From contig CM066987.1 of assembly GCA_033977485.1 (NCBI GenBank), positions 86,274,588-86,338,587 of the forward strand: DNA of 64,000 bases, read 5' to 3'. Source of the DNA: Hydrangea macrophylla (lineage: Eukaryota; Streptophyta; Magnoliopsida; Cornales; Hydrangeaceae). The position numbers and the translations under genes are program-made. This document shows, piece by piece, positions 34,991 to 42,222 of the stretch (position 1 is the first letter of the stretch; every line of letters starts with the position of its first letter). Below the pieces are notes generated by a model, which saw only the letters and a program-made list of their open reading frames with translations, had not been told where the DNA came from and searched no databases.

Positions 34991-35151
34991 AAGCTATAAT
35001 GTTAAATGACCTCTATAGTTTTGATTGTTCCTTTATTCTCCAAGTGTAAGTGCTCTTGTACTGCAACATTTTCAACGAGTGTACAACTAAGCAAGAACAC
35101 AATGGGCATGCAGAAAAACATGAAATTTGTAACTATATCCTTATGAGCCAT
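17091..35151 (-). CDS. Neprosin-family (DUF239) secreted protein, seven exons
   Basis: Seven exons, all with GT-AG borders and all joining between codons, give 394 residues without interruption: 35011-35151, 34835-34915, 32328-32543, 20797-20958, 20061-20114, 19358-19504, 17091-17474. Residues 1-30 form a hydrophobic signal peptide. Residues 48-146 are the activation domain ([27 protein letters not shown]). Residues 147-394 are the neprosin domain ([65 protein letters not shown]). Neprosin of Nepenthes is a prolyl-specific glutamic endopeptidase. Glu196 (IEAGW) and Glu302 (LEFGGE) are my candidates for the catalytic pair. Length fits the family (about 400). The gene spans 18 kb because introns 2 and 3 filled with transposons. 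Substrate unknown; expression not shown. Confidence 0.9.
17757..19180 (+). mobile_element. Copia-like LTR remnant in neprosin intron 6
   Basis: The part near 19030-19080 (GGACGTAGGCATATTTGGCC then GAACCACA) resembles the inner end of many plant copia LTRs, and it finishes near CTTCCGCAAAACA at about 19177. A TATA box (CCCTATATAAGG) lies at 18750-18761, with a CG-rich stretch upstream (18525-18650). The left end is probably TGTCATGACCC near 17757, but I found no matching target duplication, so the limits are uncertain. Confidence 0.5.
19358..19504 (-). CDS. Neprosin gene, exon 6 (residues 219-267)
   Basis: Acceptor ATCAG before 19504 and donor GTACTT from 19357. The exon encodes [17 protein letters not shown] and ends TITIFQ. 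The two cysteines of GCYNLLC are conserved in the family. Confidence 0.93.
20061..20114 (-). CDS. Neprosin gene, exon 5 (residues 201-218)
   Basis: An 18-codon exon, [18 protein letters not shown], between TTTTTTAG and GTAAGT. The short exon with PDLYGDN is a family hallmark. Confidence 0.93.
20266..20465. mobile_element. hAT-like MITE in neprosin intron 4
   Basis: A 200-bp stretch bounded by the perfect 12-bp inverted repeat TAGTAGGGGTGT / ACACCCCTACTA. The GGGGTGTCAA start and the GGTTCGGTT-like interior are typical of plant hAT-derived MITEs. The outer TAGTA/TACTA may belong partly to the target site. Confidence 0.65.
20797..20958 (-). CDS. Neprosin gene, exon 4 (residues 147-200)
   Basis: Acceptor GATTAG and donor GTAAGT. 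It encodes [29 protein letters not shown] and ends LNTIEAGWN, with the candidate catalytic Glu196. Confidence 0.93.
21181..21372 (+). mobile_element. 5'-truncated LINE insertion with target duplication
   Basis: About 166 bp (21194-21359) ending in a run of about 18 A after CAATGAAACTTGCCGTTC, the look of a LINE 3' end. It is flanked by the 13-bp direct repeat AATCCGAAATCTA (21181-21193 and 21360-21372), as expected from target-primed reverse transcription. It lies in neprosin intron 3. Confidence 0.75.
21373..24147. other. AT-rich part of neprosin intron 3
   Basis: No open frame or transposon end was recognised in this very AT-rich stretch, apart from a TA microsatellite at about 21895-21912 and a T run at about 22319-22331. 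Short open frames here look accidental. Confidence 0.5.
24148..24273. mobile_element. Possible small MITE with AATTTAGTTCCCAAA end
   Basis: The left end AATTTAGTTCCCAAACGGC and the complement of the right end (AATTTGGTTACCAAATAC) form an imperfect terminal inverted repeat around about 125 bp. A related unit lies at 25265-25385. The family is unknown. Confidence 0.4.
24296..24364. repeat. CT then TA compound microsatellite
   Basis: About 23 CT units (24296-24342) followed by about 11 TA units. Confidence 0.95.
25265..25385. mobile_element. Second copy of the TTCCCAAA-end MITE-like unit
   Basis: Ends CAAATTTGTTCTCAAACG and GTCATTTGGGAACTAATTTA form an imperfect inverted repeat; the inner GTTGTACCACAT also occurs in the unit at 24148. 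Diverged and tentative. Confidence 0.35.
25904..25952. repeat. Short hairpin in intron 3
   Basis: AGTGCACCGATTGATAAAAG opposite CTTTTGAGCATCGGTGCACT forms a near-perfect stem around a loop of a few bases. It may be the core of a small foldback MITE. Confidence 0.55.
26103..26671 (-). mobile_element. Solo LTR in neprosin intron 3 (559 bp, copia-like)
   Basis: The LTR (26108-26666) starts TGTTGTGAAT and ends CCTAACA on the plus strand and is flanked on both sides by the perfect 5-bp duplication ACAAC (26103-26107 and 26667-26671). Minus-strand reading gives a TATA box (CTATAAATATAG, about 26446-26460) and a GGACGTAGGCATTGTTGGGC block near the far end, so the LTR is oriented on the minus strand. 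No internal region remains, as after LTR-LTR recombination. Confidence 0.88.
26890..28215 (+). pseudogene. L1-type LINE remnant (endonuclease-RT linker and RT)
   Basis: Fragments in three frames match a plant L1 ORF2. They are a linker with [20 protein letters not shown], an RT part with [21 protein letters not shown], the RT block [21 protein letters not shown], and [11 protein letters not shown]. The last normally contains the catalytic ADD; here the alanine is lysine and the second aspartate is asparagine, so the enzyme is dead even apart from the many stops. The piece lacks both ends of a full LINE; in particular no poly(A) tail follows, so later deletion is likely. It lies in neprosin intron 3, opposite to the gene. 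Confidence 0.8.
28497..30623 (+). mobile_element. Solo LTR in neprosin intron 3 (2117 bp)
   Basis: The LTR (28502-30618) starts TGTAGAAACCC and ends GGGGCGCAACA and is flanked by the perfect duplication ATATA (28497-28501 and 30619-30623). A possible TATA box (TTTATAT) lies near 28780, followed by a CT microsatellite (28868-28906). No internal coding DNA remains. The ATATA site is low-complexity, but the TG/CA ends and the GGGGCGCAACA terminus support the call. Orientation follows the terminus type. Confidence 0.78.
28868..28906. repeat. CT microsatellite inside the 2.1-kb solo LTR
   Basis: About 19 CT units, probably in the transcribed leader of the former element. Confidence 0.9.
30624..32327. 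other. Rest of neprosin intron 3
   Basis: AT-rich DNA with no recognisable gene. A GGGCAGAGCCAAGACTTGAT stretch near 31650 resembles one near 32620; such GCAGAGCCAGGATT strings are frequent at the edges of plant transposon relics, but the element cannot be named. Confidence 0.45.
32328..32543 (-). CDS. Neprosin gene, exon 3 (residues 75-146)
   Basis: A 72-codon exon between acceptor TTACAG and donor GTAATC, lying 11.4 kb from exon 4 and 2.3 kb from exon 2. It encodes the second half of the activation domain, with [20 protein letters not shown] and PRRDFHRAF, and ends VLKHE, which joins YATAQA in exon 4 as in other family members. It has no ATG of its own at the start and is easily missed. 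Confidence 0.9.
32712..32912. mobile_element. Foldback MITE in neprosin intron 2
   Basis: Two arms of about 65-80 bp are nearly perfect reverse complements: the left contains CGGACCTCAAACGACGGA and GGAGCGGACCGACTTTTT, the right contains AAAAAGTCGGTCCGCTCC. The centre CGACGAAAATTTTTCGTCG is itself palindromic. TA-rich tracts flank it on both sides, compatible with TA target sites. Transcripts could form a long hairpin. Confidence 0.75.
32930..33108. mobile_element. Second MITE in neprosin intron 2
   Basis: The left arm CTCCCTCTCTTTATTAAAGA, continuing to TCTGTTTTGACC, is matched inversely by the right arm GGTCAAAACAAAAGCCATCT, continuing to CTTTAATACAAAGAGAGGG. The interior is about 60 bp. 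It follows the foldback MITE almost immediately. Confidence 0.65.
33553..33848. mobile_element. Stowaway-like MITE (CTCCCTCCGTTCC ends)
   Basis: Starts TA-CTCCCTCCGTTCCATAATAA and ends TATGGGACAGATGGAG-TA, giving terminal inverted repeats of the well-known plant CTCCCTCCGT family and a TA target duplication. It is 292 bp inside the TA pair. The right end has an internal near-copy (TACTTATTGTGGGACATCC), suggesting a small terminal duplication. It lies in neprosin intron 2. Confidence 0.85.
33849..34668. other. Rest of neprosin intron 2
   Basis: AT-rich DNA; no gene or clear transposon end seen. Confidence 0.45.
34669..34716 (+). mobile_element. Minimal poly(A) retroposition scar with 13-bp duplication
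   Basis: TTTCGGTTGTCTT occurs at 34669-34681 and again at 34704-34716; between them are only TTCAG and about 17 A. This is the outcome expected of target-primed reverse transcription that stopped almost at once after the poly(A) tail. Confidence 0.75.
34835..34915 (-). CDS. Neprosin gene, exon 2 (residues 48-74)
   Basis: 27 codons between CTTCAG and GTTTAT, encoding [21 protein letters not shown] then LVKTIQ. This is the conserved N-terminal block of the activation domain. Confidence 0.92.
34943..34988. repeat. GA/CT microsatellite inside the 95-nt intron 1 of the neprosin gene
   Basis: About 23 GA units on the plus strand, which read as CT on the gene's strand. They make up about half of intron 1 (34916-35010). 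Confidence 0.95.
35011..35151 (-). CDS. Neprosin gene, exon 1 (residues 1-47)
   Basis: Starts at ATG 35151-35149, [19 protein letters not shown], then [11 protein letters not shown]: a basic/polar start, a hydrophobic core and a small-residue end, hence a signal peptide for the secretory pathway. The donor GTCATT follows the exon at 35010. Confidence 0.9.
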
Positions 35152-35196
35152 TGAACTTCAAGATGCATATGATTGGAATTGCGAATATGTCTTGCA

Positions 35197-35206
35197 TTAT
35201 ATATAG
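35197..35206 (-). promoter_or_regulatory. Probable TATA box of the neprosin gene
   Basis: Minus-strand CTATATATAA lies about 46-55 bp before the ATG, a normal place if the 5' leader is short. Confidence 0.5.
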
Positions 35207-36068
35207 ATGGATTCATAAATTGACATTTAATTATTCCAAATTATGCTCACTATCAATTAGTGACATATGAACACCAACGACTTGAAAAAGCCTTAGTCTT
35301 TTATTACAAGTTGACGTTGATATATAGCAACAACAGGTCGACCAGAGATTTTTTCCTTAGAAACATTATAATTCTGAATTTATAGTTTTTAAATATTTGG
35401 TTGTTTAATTTATTATACATAGTGGAATGGGGCAAACAAAATTATTCAAAAGACAAACTAAAATTATTATTATTATTTTTTTTTGAAAAATTGTGATCAT
35501 ATGCTTTAATTATTCATTTCATTTTTACTAGTATCACTTATACGATGCTATCAAAAATATGTTTCACTAAGACAGAGAATTCTTAATATGATTTATATAT
35601 AAGTCCTTTACTTTTTGAGGCTCGTTGAGCAAAAAGATATTAATTTGGGGTAAATTTTAAACTAAATAAAAGACCAAAGTGAGATTTTAAGCTTAGACTT
35701 GGTAAATTACAAAATTTAAGAGATGCACAAATACAAATAATGTCAAATATCTAGTTTACAAAAATAATGCCGTTTTTGACGTCGCTCAACGCTTGGATTC
35801 GAGTCTCCCCGCAGTCGATTGTTAGAGCTAAACTTATGTGCTGCACCAAGGTGTGGTGAGACTCATGTTTGGACCCCACATAGATGTGGGTGCCATATGC
35901 TCCTTAGTGGAACTGTAAGATAACCTATAAATGTTTGTAGATTGCCTAAGTAGCTTTGCGAAAATTATAACGACTCCATGTACAGACTTTGGTAATGGTG
36001 TCCCTATTTTAGTAAATTTAATACTTCAAGAAACTGAGGAGTTGCATGTAGATTCATTAAGAATGATG
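35207..36068. other. Upstream region of the neprosin gene
   Basis: AT-rich promoter-side DNA up to the insertion point of element C. No gene was recognised. A less AT-rich patch at about 35770-35990 may be an old transposon fragment of unknown family. Element C sits about 0.9 kb upstream of the ATG. Confidence 0.45.
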
Positions 36069-36073
36069 AATGT

Positions 36074-36701
36074 TGATGATGCCAAAAACTGGTAGAAGAA
36101 GGATAAGAGAGGGACAATAGAAGTTTGTGTATGGTTCGGCTTTGGTATGAGGTGACTTACGTTCACGTGTGCGTACGTCGGTGCGCTTTTACTAACAAAC
36201 TACTGGCGGATTCTGGTGAACCCATAGGGAAGACAGTACTACCACAGACCGACCGGGTATATGCGTAATAGTATTGCGTTCTGCTCCTTTGTGAGTCAGG
36301 AATGCGATCCCCTCTTACGGGGGTGGGTGGCCTCTTTTATAGATGCAATAGACCACCCGTACAAGCTAACTATTATATTAGGAAGCCTAATCTAATTGCA
36401 ATTCGATGATCATAAATCATGGGATGTTTCCTAAGCAGTTTAGGAAACATCTTCTTTCCATTTGTCTTCTGATTGAATTAGGAAACTGCTGGAACTGTTC
36501 AGCGTGTGTCACGGGGTCAGGCCTGGGTTGCGCCTATCTTGGTTTATCAGCATTACGTACCCCTGAGCGGTTTCAACAGATTGGGCGGTTCTGGGCGGGA
36601 CATCCCGGGATGGTCGAGTAACATGTCCCCATCCCGGGTGACTTGGCATTCTGTTGCTGACGTGGCAATTTGACTTTGACTAGATATTTTTAGACCTATC
36701 A
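36074..36701 (-). repeat. 3' LTR of element C (628 bp)
   Basis: Plus-strand TGATGATGCC to GACCTATCA, a direct repeat of 61660-62282. On the minus strand it follows the polypurine tract. Confidence 0.9.
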
Positions 36702-36717
36702 GCTGCCCCCCATTTTT
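36702..36717 (-). other. Polypurine tract of element C
   Basis: Minus-strand AAAAATGGGGGGCAGC directly before the LTR start TGATAGGTC. It proves the minus-strand orientation. Confidence 0.75.
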
Positions 36718-37091
36718 AAAGCGGAGGTGATGCTATATCAGTTGTGGTTTGAAAATCCGTGCTACCCAATGTACCGGCGGGGAAATTGCCCTGCTACTGC
36801 TCGGGAACGGGCCCACCCTTGGCCACCCGGGATCTAACCGATCGGTATCGCTGGGGACCCAGGGATGGTAACTGTCACATGTCAGGGTGTGACTGGCTCG
36901 GTTGGGATCCAACGAGACCAGCACTGATGTAACCGACTAGTTGCGTGGTAACCAGACCGTCATGTCATGCATTTAATGCGCGTACCTTTTGAGGCGACGT
37001 TTCACGTGCCCGAGGGGGCAGCTTGCAGGTGGTTTAGGCGGGAAAGCTTTCTGGCCGTTGGATCTGACCTAATCTAGACCGTCCGCGCTTC

Positions 37092-37100
37092 CTATATAAG
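37092..37100 (+). promoter_or_regulatory. TATA box for the antisense frame of element C
   Basis: CTATATAAG on the plus strand, about 460 bp before the likely ATG at 37561 and facing into the antisense gene. The leader between them contains T-rich stretches that may be intronic. Confidence 0.5.
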
Positions 37101-37560
37101 AGGTCCTTGTTTATTTCCTTCATTCCTGCTTCCCTGAGACAGAGAATACCAAACATTTTTTAGAGTAAAAGTCCCCGGTCAAGTTCCGAGCTCTTTTTCT
37201 GCTTTAATTTTTGTAAGTCTTCACTTCCCCAGTAGCAATTCATTGTTCTCTTCCTTCTCTTCTTTTCCTTCGGGCGAGACTGGAGAGCACAAACCCACTG
37301 GGTCTTGCACGAGAGTGGGATTTCTTCTTCCTTAGGTTCACCTTTGTCCTTAGGTCAAGTTACCCACCCTCTGCGATAGAGCGGTTAAACCGGTCGGGTT
37401 GCTTATGGCAGTGTTGACTGAGTGTTTCCTTACCCTGAGAGCTCTGTACACTTTGCCCCACAGATTGTTGGACCTACCCCCCTTGTACCTTAGGTTGGGA
37501 GTTGCCGATCCTTACCTAGCCGCCAGTTGCTTCCTTGTCCAGTCCCAAGAAACCTTGAGA

Positions 37561-39633
37561 TGGAACATTCTGATTTTGATTCCTCTTCCCAGTCGGAGGA
37601 CGAACAGTTGCGGTCTGGGACCCCAGACACGAGCCTAGATCCACCCTCCGTCACTCCATCAGACCATCATAGCGAGGGTAGGATCCTGATTCGAGTATCG
37701 GACGACGAGTTAGACAAGGAGACCCCGGTGGCCTCCGTCTCACGGGGTTCGGGTGATAAGGGACCAGAGGGTCCTGACCCCAAGGTAGTGTTTGCCTGCC
37801 AGTTTACCCCCTTCGTCTTGCGCGCCCTAGATCTGTGCTGAATCAGGGATAAGTATGCTATTCCAGACGATTGCTTCCTGACCGTGCAAGCTGGCGTGGC
37901 CCAACTCTATCACCCGGGCTTCGTCGCTTTGTACGAGGACTCCGTCACGGTCGGGTTCCGTATTCCTCTCCACCCGGTCGCACGAGATGCCCTAATCTAC
38001 CTCAGGATCGCCCCCGAGTAGTTAGCCCCGAACGGTAGTGGTTCCTAATAGGGTCCATCTCTCTCTGGCCCCAGGTCTTCGGGTATGAGCTCACCCTTCA
38101 AGAGTTCTTTTGGGCGCACCGACCATTCCTTGTGCACGAGGAGGTCGGGTTCCTCTCTCTGGGGGCTCGGCAGGGGAAAAAGCTGATTGTCAACTGCCCA
38201 AGCAACAAAAAGGGGTGGAAGAATAAATTCTTCCAAGTATCCGCCCCTGGGCTTTGCAAGCGAGCCCAGGGATCCAGCTAAGGACTTCCTGGGCAGGAGA
38301 GCTGAGGAGTAAGCTAGCCCATCATTTCCCTCTTTTCTTTTCTTTACTCTTGATCGCGACTTGGTGGCTAATCGTTTTACGTTTTGTTTTCCAGTGGGAT
38401 CCACCGACCCACCGAGCATTCTCGAAGAGTGTCAGGTCAGGATCAGGCATTTGGCTGACCTACCCACTAACGTCTGGAACGTGCTGTCCTGGGTGGGGGA
38501 TTTTGTTGCCACCTACTCCTCGGACGAACCTGTTGAAGCGCCCATTTTTCCCCCAATCATCCTAGGTAAATTCTTAGGCGAACTATCTGGCTTTATCTAT
38601 ATGTCGCTATTTTTCCCGACCACTGACTGTATATTCTTATTTCTTAGCAGACATGGGTCCCCGGAGAGACATCGAGCAGTTAAGGGCCAGACACGCCGCT
38701 GCTGCCCAGGTTATGGATAGAGAAAAGAGACCTACTGGTGAGACCTCAGGCAACGATCGTCCACTTCAGCGGATAAAGCATGGAACATGCGTTCTTCTGG
38801 CGCCTGGGGAGACGTTGGTTCCCCAGGTGATGGTGGTTGGGGAAACTGCTCCCTAGACAGGCTTACCATCCGGGATTCCGCTGGGGGAGTCGACGAAGAT
38901 AAGGGAGAGAGTCAGACCAGTCTTCCTCCCTACCCAGGTGGAGATGTGAGCAAATATGTCTCCCCAAGCCTTGCAAAGGTGGCTGTACAGCCTCTCCCAC
39001 TTCGTAAGTGTCTCTTCCATCTTTCCTGTCCTTTAAGAATTTTCTTCATTTTGCTCCAATTAATTAACCTACCGATTCTTCTTGTTTTTTGTAGGTCAGC
39101 TACATAGCCGCTGAGGTTGAATCATTCCTGTCCTCCTTGGCCGGGAGGGCCACTGATGCCGAGGCAGCCTTGTCACGGGAGCAGATAACTTTGGAGGCCA
39201 GGGAAACCGCCTTATCCATCGAGAAGGACAAGGTTAGGGGCTGAGCCCTATGCCTTAGAGCGACACAGGCAGAGTTGGCGACCGCCTTGGCTGATCTTGA
39301 GGCCACCCGGGCCATCGCAACGGCGGCGGAGGCTAAAACGAATGCCCTGGCAGAGATGGCAGTGGCGGGGTGCACGGAGGAAGCATTCGACGATGGCTTC
39401 TTCCAAGGCTATGAGGACCTAAAGAGGAGGCTGGTCCGAGACCATCCCGAGTGGGACATCTCATCCTACGAAGGGATTGACTCAGACTATTGGGACGTGG
39501 GCTCCGCTGCTACTGAGGGTCTTGCTACAGAGGTTGGTCCCACTGAGGATGTTACCCCGGGCGGGGACTCTGCCCGGGAGACGGCACCACCTTGGAAGGA
39601 GAGGTCGAGGAGACAGAGAATGTGGTTGTTGTG
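37561..39633 (+). pseudogene. Antisense intron-containing frame of element C (gypsy-type transposase-like domain)
   Basis: Reads against the element's own genes. It starts MEHSDFDSSSQSEDE. The part IRDKYAIPDDCFLTVQAG to FRIPLHPVARDALIYL matches the plant domain catalogued as putative gypsy-type transposon protein (PF04195, by memory). A coiled-coil-like, Ala/Glu-rich C-terminal part (EAALSREQ, ELATALADLEATRAI) ends in a YEGIDSDYWDVG region and stops at 39631. At least three introns are visible: acceptor TTTTCCAG before 38396, then about 38565-38651 (GTAAAT to TTAGCAG) and 39004-39094 (GTAAGT to TTTGTAG). Stops at 37839 (TGA), at about 38020 (TAG) and others make it a pseudogene. The domain function is unknown. 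Confidence 0.65.
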
Positions 39634-39672
39634 AATGATTCCTAGTCCCCGGCACTACCTTTAACTCATTTG

Positions 39673-39726
39673 GTTTGTTTTTTTTTTTTTTTTTCTTTTT
39701 TTTTTGGGGGGGGGGGGGGGGGGGGA
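39673..39726. repeat. T run followed by a run of about 22 G
   Basis: About 18 T, a C, about 11 T and then about 22 G in a row, just after the antisense frame of element C. The run length is unusual; it may be real or a sequencing/assembly artefact. Confidence 0.85.
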
Positions 39727-40287
39727 GCCTACTACAACTGCCTCCTTCCCCCCAGCTTCTGTACAAATTTTAATTAATGAAAAGGCCTGTTGAGGCCATC
39801 CTTTTTCATCAATCATATTTGTTTTTGTACTTACTTGCTTGTGATTGCCTGTGCCCGATCGGTTGTTCATCCTATAGAGACCCTGCCTTAGCAACAATTT
39901 AGGACCGTACTGGTCGAAATCACTCGGTCTTTTAGGGACCTGTTTAAAGGTCTCGCCCGGTATAGTGTGGGATTGGTCCTGTTACTATATGTACGGCTTT
40001 CTCTGGGAATTGTAGGTACTCGGTACTGTCTAGCGTGGCATCACGTGCCTAGCCCCGTTTCCTATTGAATGCCTAGTGTGATTACCTGTTTTGGTCCTGA
40101 GTTAGACACCAGTATCCCCTGCCCCTGAAGCTGTTGCTACGGCGGGCGTTAGTTGAGGGAGCGACCATAGGAAACTGACCTAGAACATGGGTAGTTGTAG
40201 GGTCTTTTGAGGCTTGCCATCATTGGTTGCCTAGAGGCATTCACCCCACATCGTCGGCTAAGGACCTAGGCAAAGCCTGTAACTCGG

Positions 40288-40440
40288 GTATGATCCCGAG
40301 GTCTTTTGTGCATCAGGGTTTTGGACCTGATGTCTTTGGTGCCTCAGGGTTTGATCCCGAGGTCTTTCGGATGCCTCGGGTTTGACCCCTAGGTCTTTTG
40401 GGTGCCTCTGGTTTGATCCCGGGGTCTTTTGGAATAATTG
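40288..40440. repeat. Diverged 30-40-bp tandem repeats
   Basis: About five units built from GGTTTGATCCCGAGGTCTTT and GGTGCCTCGGG variants, in the non-coding space between the integrase and antisense frames of element C. Confidence 0.75.
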
Positions 40441-40758
40441 AACACAAGGAGAAGAATTGCTTTGCAAAAAAGAAATTTTATTCATTATAAAAACTGCTCG
40501 GAGAGTGCTATAAATTTCCTAACCAACACTGCTTCCATGCTTTACTGAAAGTACTTATGAAGGTGCTGCACATTCCAGGGATGAGGGAGGTCTTGCCCTT
40601 CTAGAGTCTATAGCCAGTATGTGCTCGAGCAGTTTACGCTGGTGACCTGGTAGGATCATTCCCAGTTTGGACCCAATTTTCCATGACTCGGGACTTTTGT
40701 TGACTGGTTCACGGCCTTGAGGACCAGTTCTCCCACCTGGAAACTGCGGTGCTTGACC

Positions 40759-41613
40759 TTACGGTCGTAGTACTTGGAGACCCGTTGTTTGTAGACTGCT
40801 ACTTTCAGATATGCCTAATCCCTTTTTCTCTTCCACCAAGTCTAACTCTCCTCTAAAAGCCTCCTCGTTGCCTTGTTCATTGAAGCTTGCTACTCGGTAC
40901 GTCGGCAATCCAAGCTCTGTGGGTACTACCACCTCGAAGCCGTAGGTGAGAGAGAACAGCGTCTCCCTTGTAGCCCCTCGGGGGGTGGTACGGTAGGCCC
41001 AAAGGAGGGTCGGTAACTCATCCGCCCAGAGGCCTTTGGCATCTTTGAGTCTAGTTTTTATTGACTGCAAAATCTTCCAGTTCTTTACCTTGGCCTGGCC
41101 ATTGGCCTGAGGATGTTCGAGCGAGGAGTAATGATTGGATATGCCATAGCCCGAGTAGAATTGCCTGAAGACCGGGGTATAAAACTGTCTGCCACTGTCA
41201 TTGATCAGGACCCTAGGTATGCCGAACCTACTAAGAATGTATTTCTCAATGAAGCCTTCCATCTTCTACTCGGTGATTGACGCCAAGGGCTCGGCTTTTA
41301 CCCACTTAGTGAAATAGTCCACGGCGATGACCGCGAATCTAACTTGTCCTTTTCTGACCGGGAGTGGACCGACTATGACAAAACCCCACTGAGCGAATGG
41401 CCAAGGACTGAGGATTGGTGTTTGGAGCTATCCTGGCCGGTTTATCATGGGTAAGTATCTTTGGCATTTGTCACACCGCTTAACATATTCTTGCGAATCT
41501 TGGGCTATCGTCGGCCAGTAAAAACCTTGCATAAGGGCTTTTCGGGATAGTGTCTGATCTCCTATGTGGCTTCCACACACTCCCTCGTGGATTTCACTCA
41601 ATATTCCTTGCAC
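40759..41613 (-). pseudogene. Integrase of element C, inactive
   Basis: Two open pieces (41428-41613 and 40759-41262) plus the stretch between them give a Tat-type integrase: zinc region HEGVCGSHIGDQTLSRK and CDKCQRY, then the core. The first catalytic Asp is gone (QWGFVIVGPLP, where the family has D in place of V). The second is present (LINDSGRQF). The third, Glu, is Lys (HPQANGQAKVKN). At least one TAG stop (ITE then stop, at about 41263) splits it. Confidence 0.82.
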
Positions 41614-41973
41614 TTGTGGGGCATGGACACATCGCAGATATGGGATAGAGAACCCCCTTTTGTAGAGGGTACCGTCGATGAGGTGGTATCTAGCCGCTCG
41701 GTACCTTACCCATCGGGCTTCTTCCTTTCATTCAGGTAAGGTAACGTTCGTGAGGAACATCGTTATCGGGTCCATCTAGATGGGCCCTGTAATGACCCTG
41801 TCGATCTCCATGCACCCCAGGTCAGTAATGCTGGGCTCGGATAAGTATTTAATTCTTATCTTAGGCAAATCTGACTTGAAAGACTAGGCAAGGCGGGCCA
41901 ATCGGTCGGCCCTCGCATTTTCTTCCCTCGGGATCTGTGTGACGGAGAATCCCTTAAGCTTCTTTGAAATTGC

Positions 41974-42201
41974 TCAGACAAGGGCTAGGTAGGCTACCAT
42001 GTTATCCTCCTGAGCCTCATACTCTTGGTTTACTTGATTGACCATGATTTGGGAGTCACTATATGCTTGAACTTGCTGCGTACCCATCGAAATAGGCAAT
42101 TGCAGGCTGACCAATAGGGCTTCATACTCAGCCTCGTTATTGAAAGCCCGAAAACCAAACCTTAGCACATACTCTAATTGGATTCCATCGGGCGTAGTCA
42201 A
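41974..42201 (-). pseudogene. Second RNase H (archaeal type) of element C
   Basis: Contains LEYVLRFGFRAFNNEAEYEA, then LLVSLQL, followed by VQAYSDSQIMVNQVNQEYEA. The NNEAEYEAL and YSDSQ blocks are those of the extra RNase H found in Tat elements between the usual RNase H and the integrase. Its presence is the best evidence for the Tat lineage. Confidence 0.8.
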
Positions 42202-42222
42202 GATGACTCCAGCCCTGTTGCC

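Noticed and set aside
35770..35990. Less AT-rich patch upstream of the neprosin gene as a possible small gene
   Set aside because: No long frame, splice pattern or known motif; more likely an old transposon fragment.
38045..38419. 124-codon minus-strand frame in element C
   Set aside because: It lies opposite the antisense gene and has no recognisable motif; the plus-strand reading explains the composition better.
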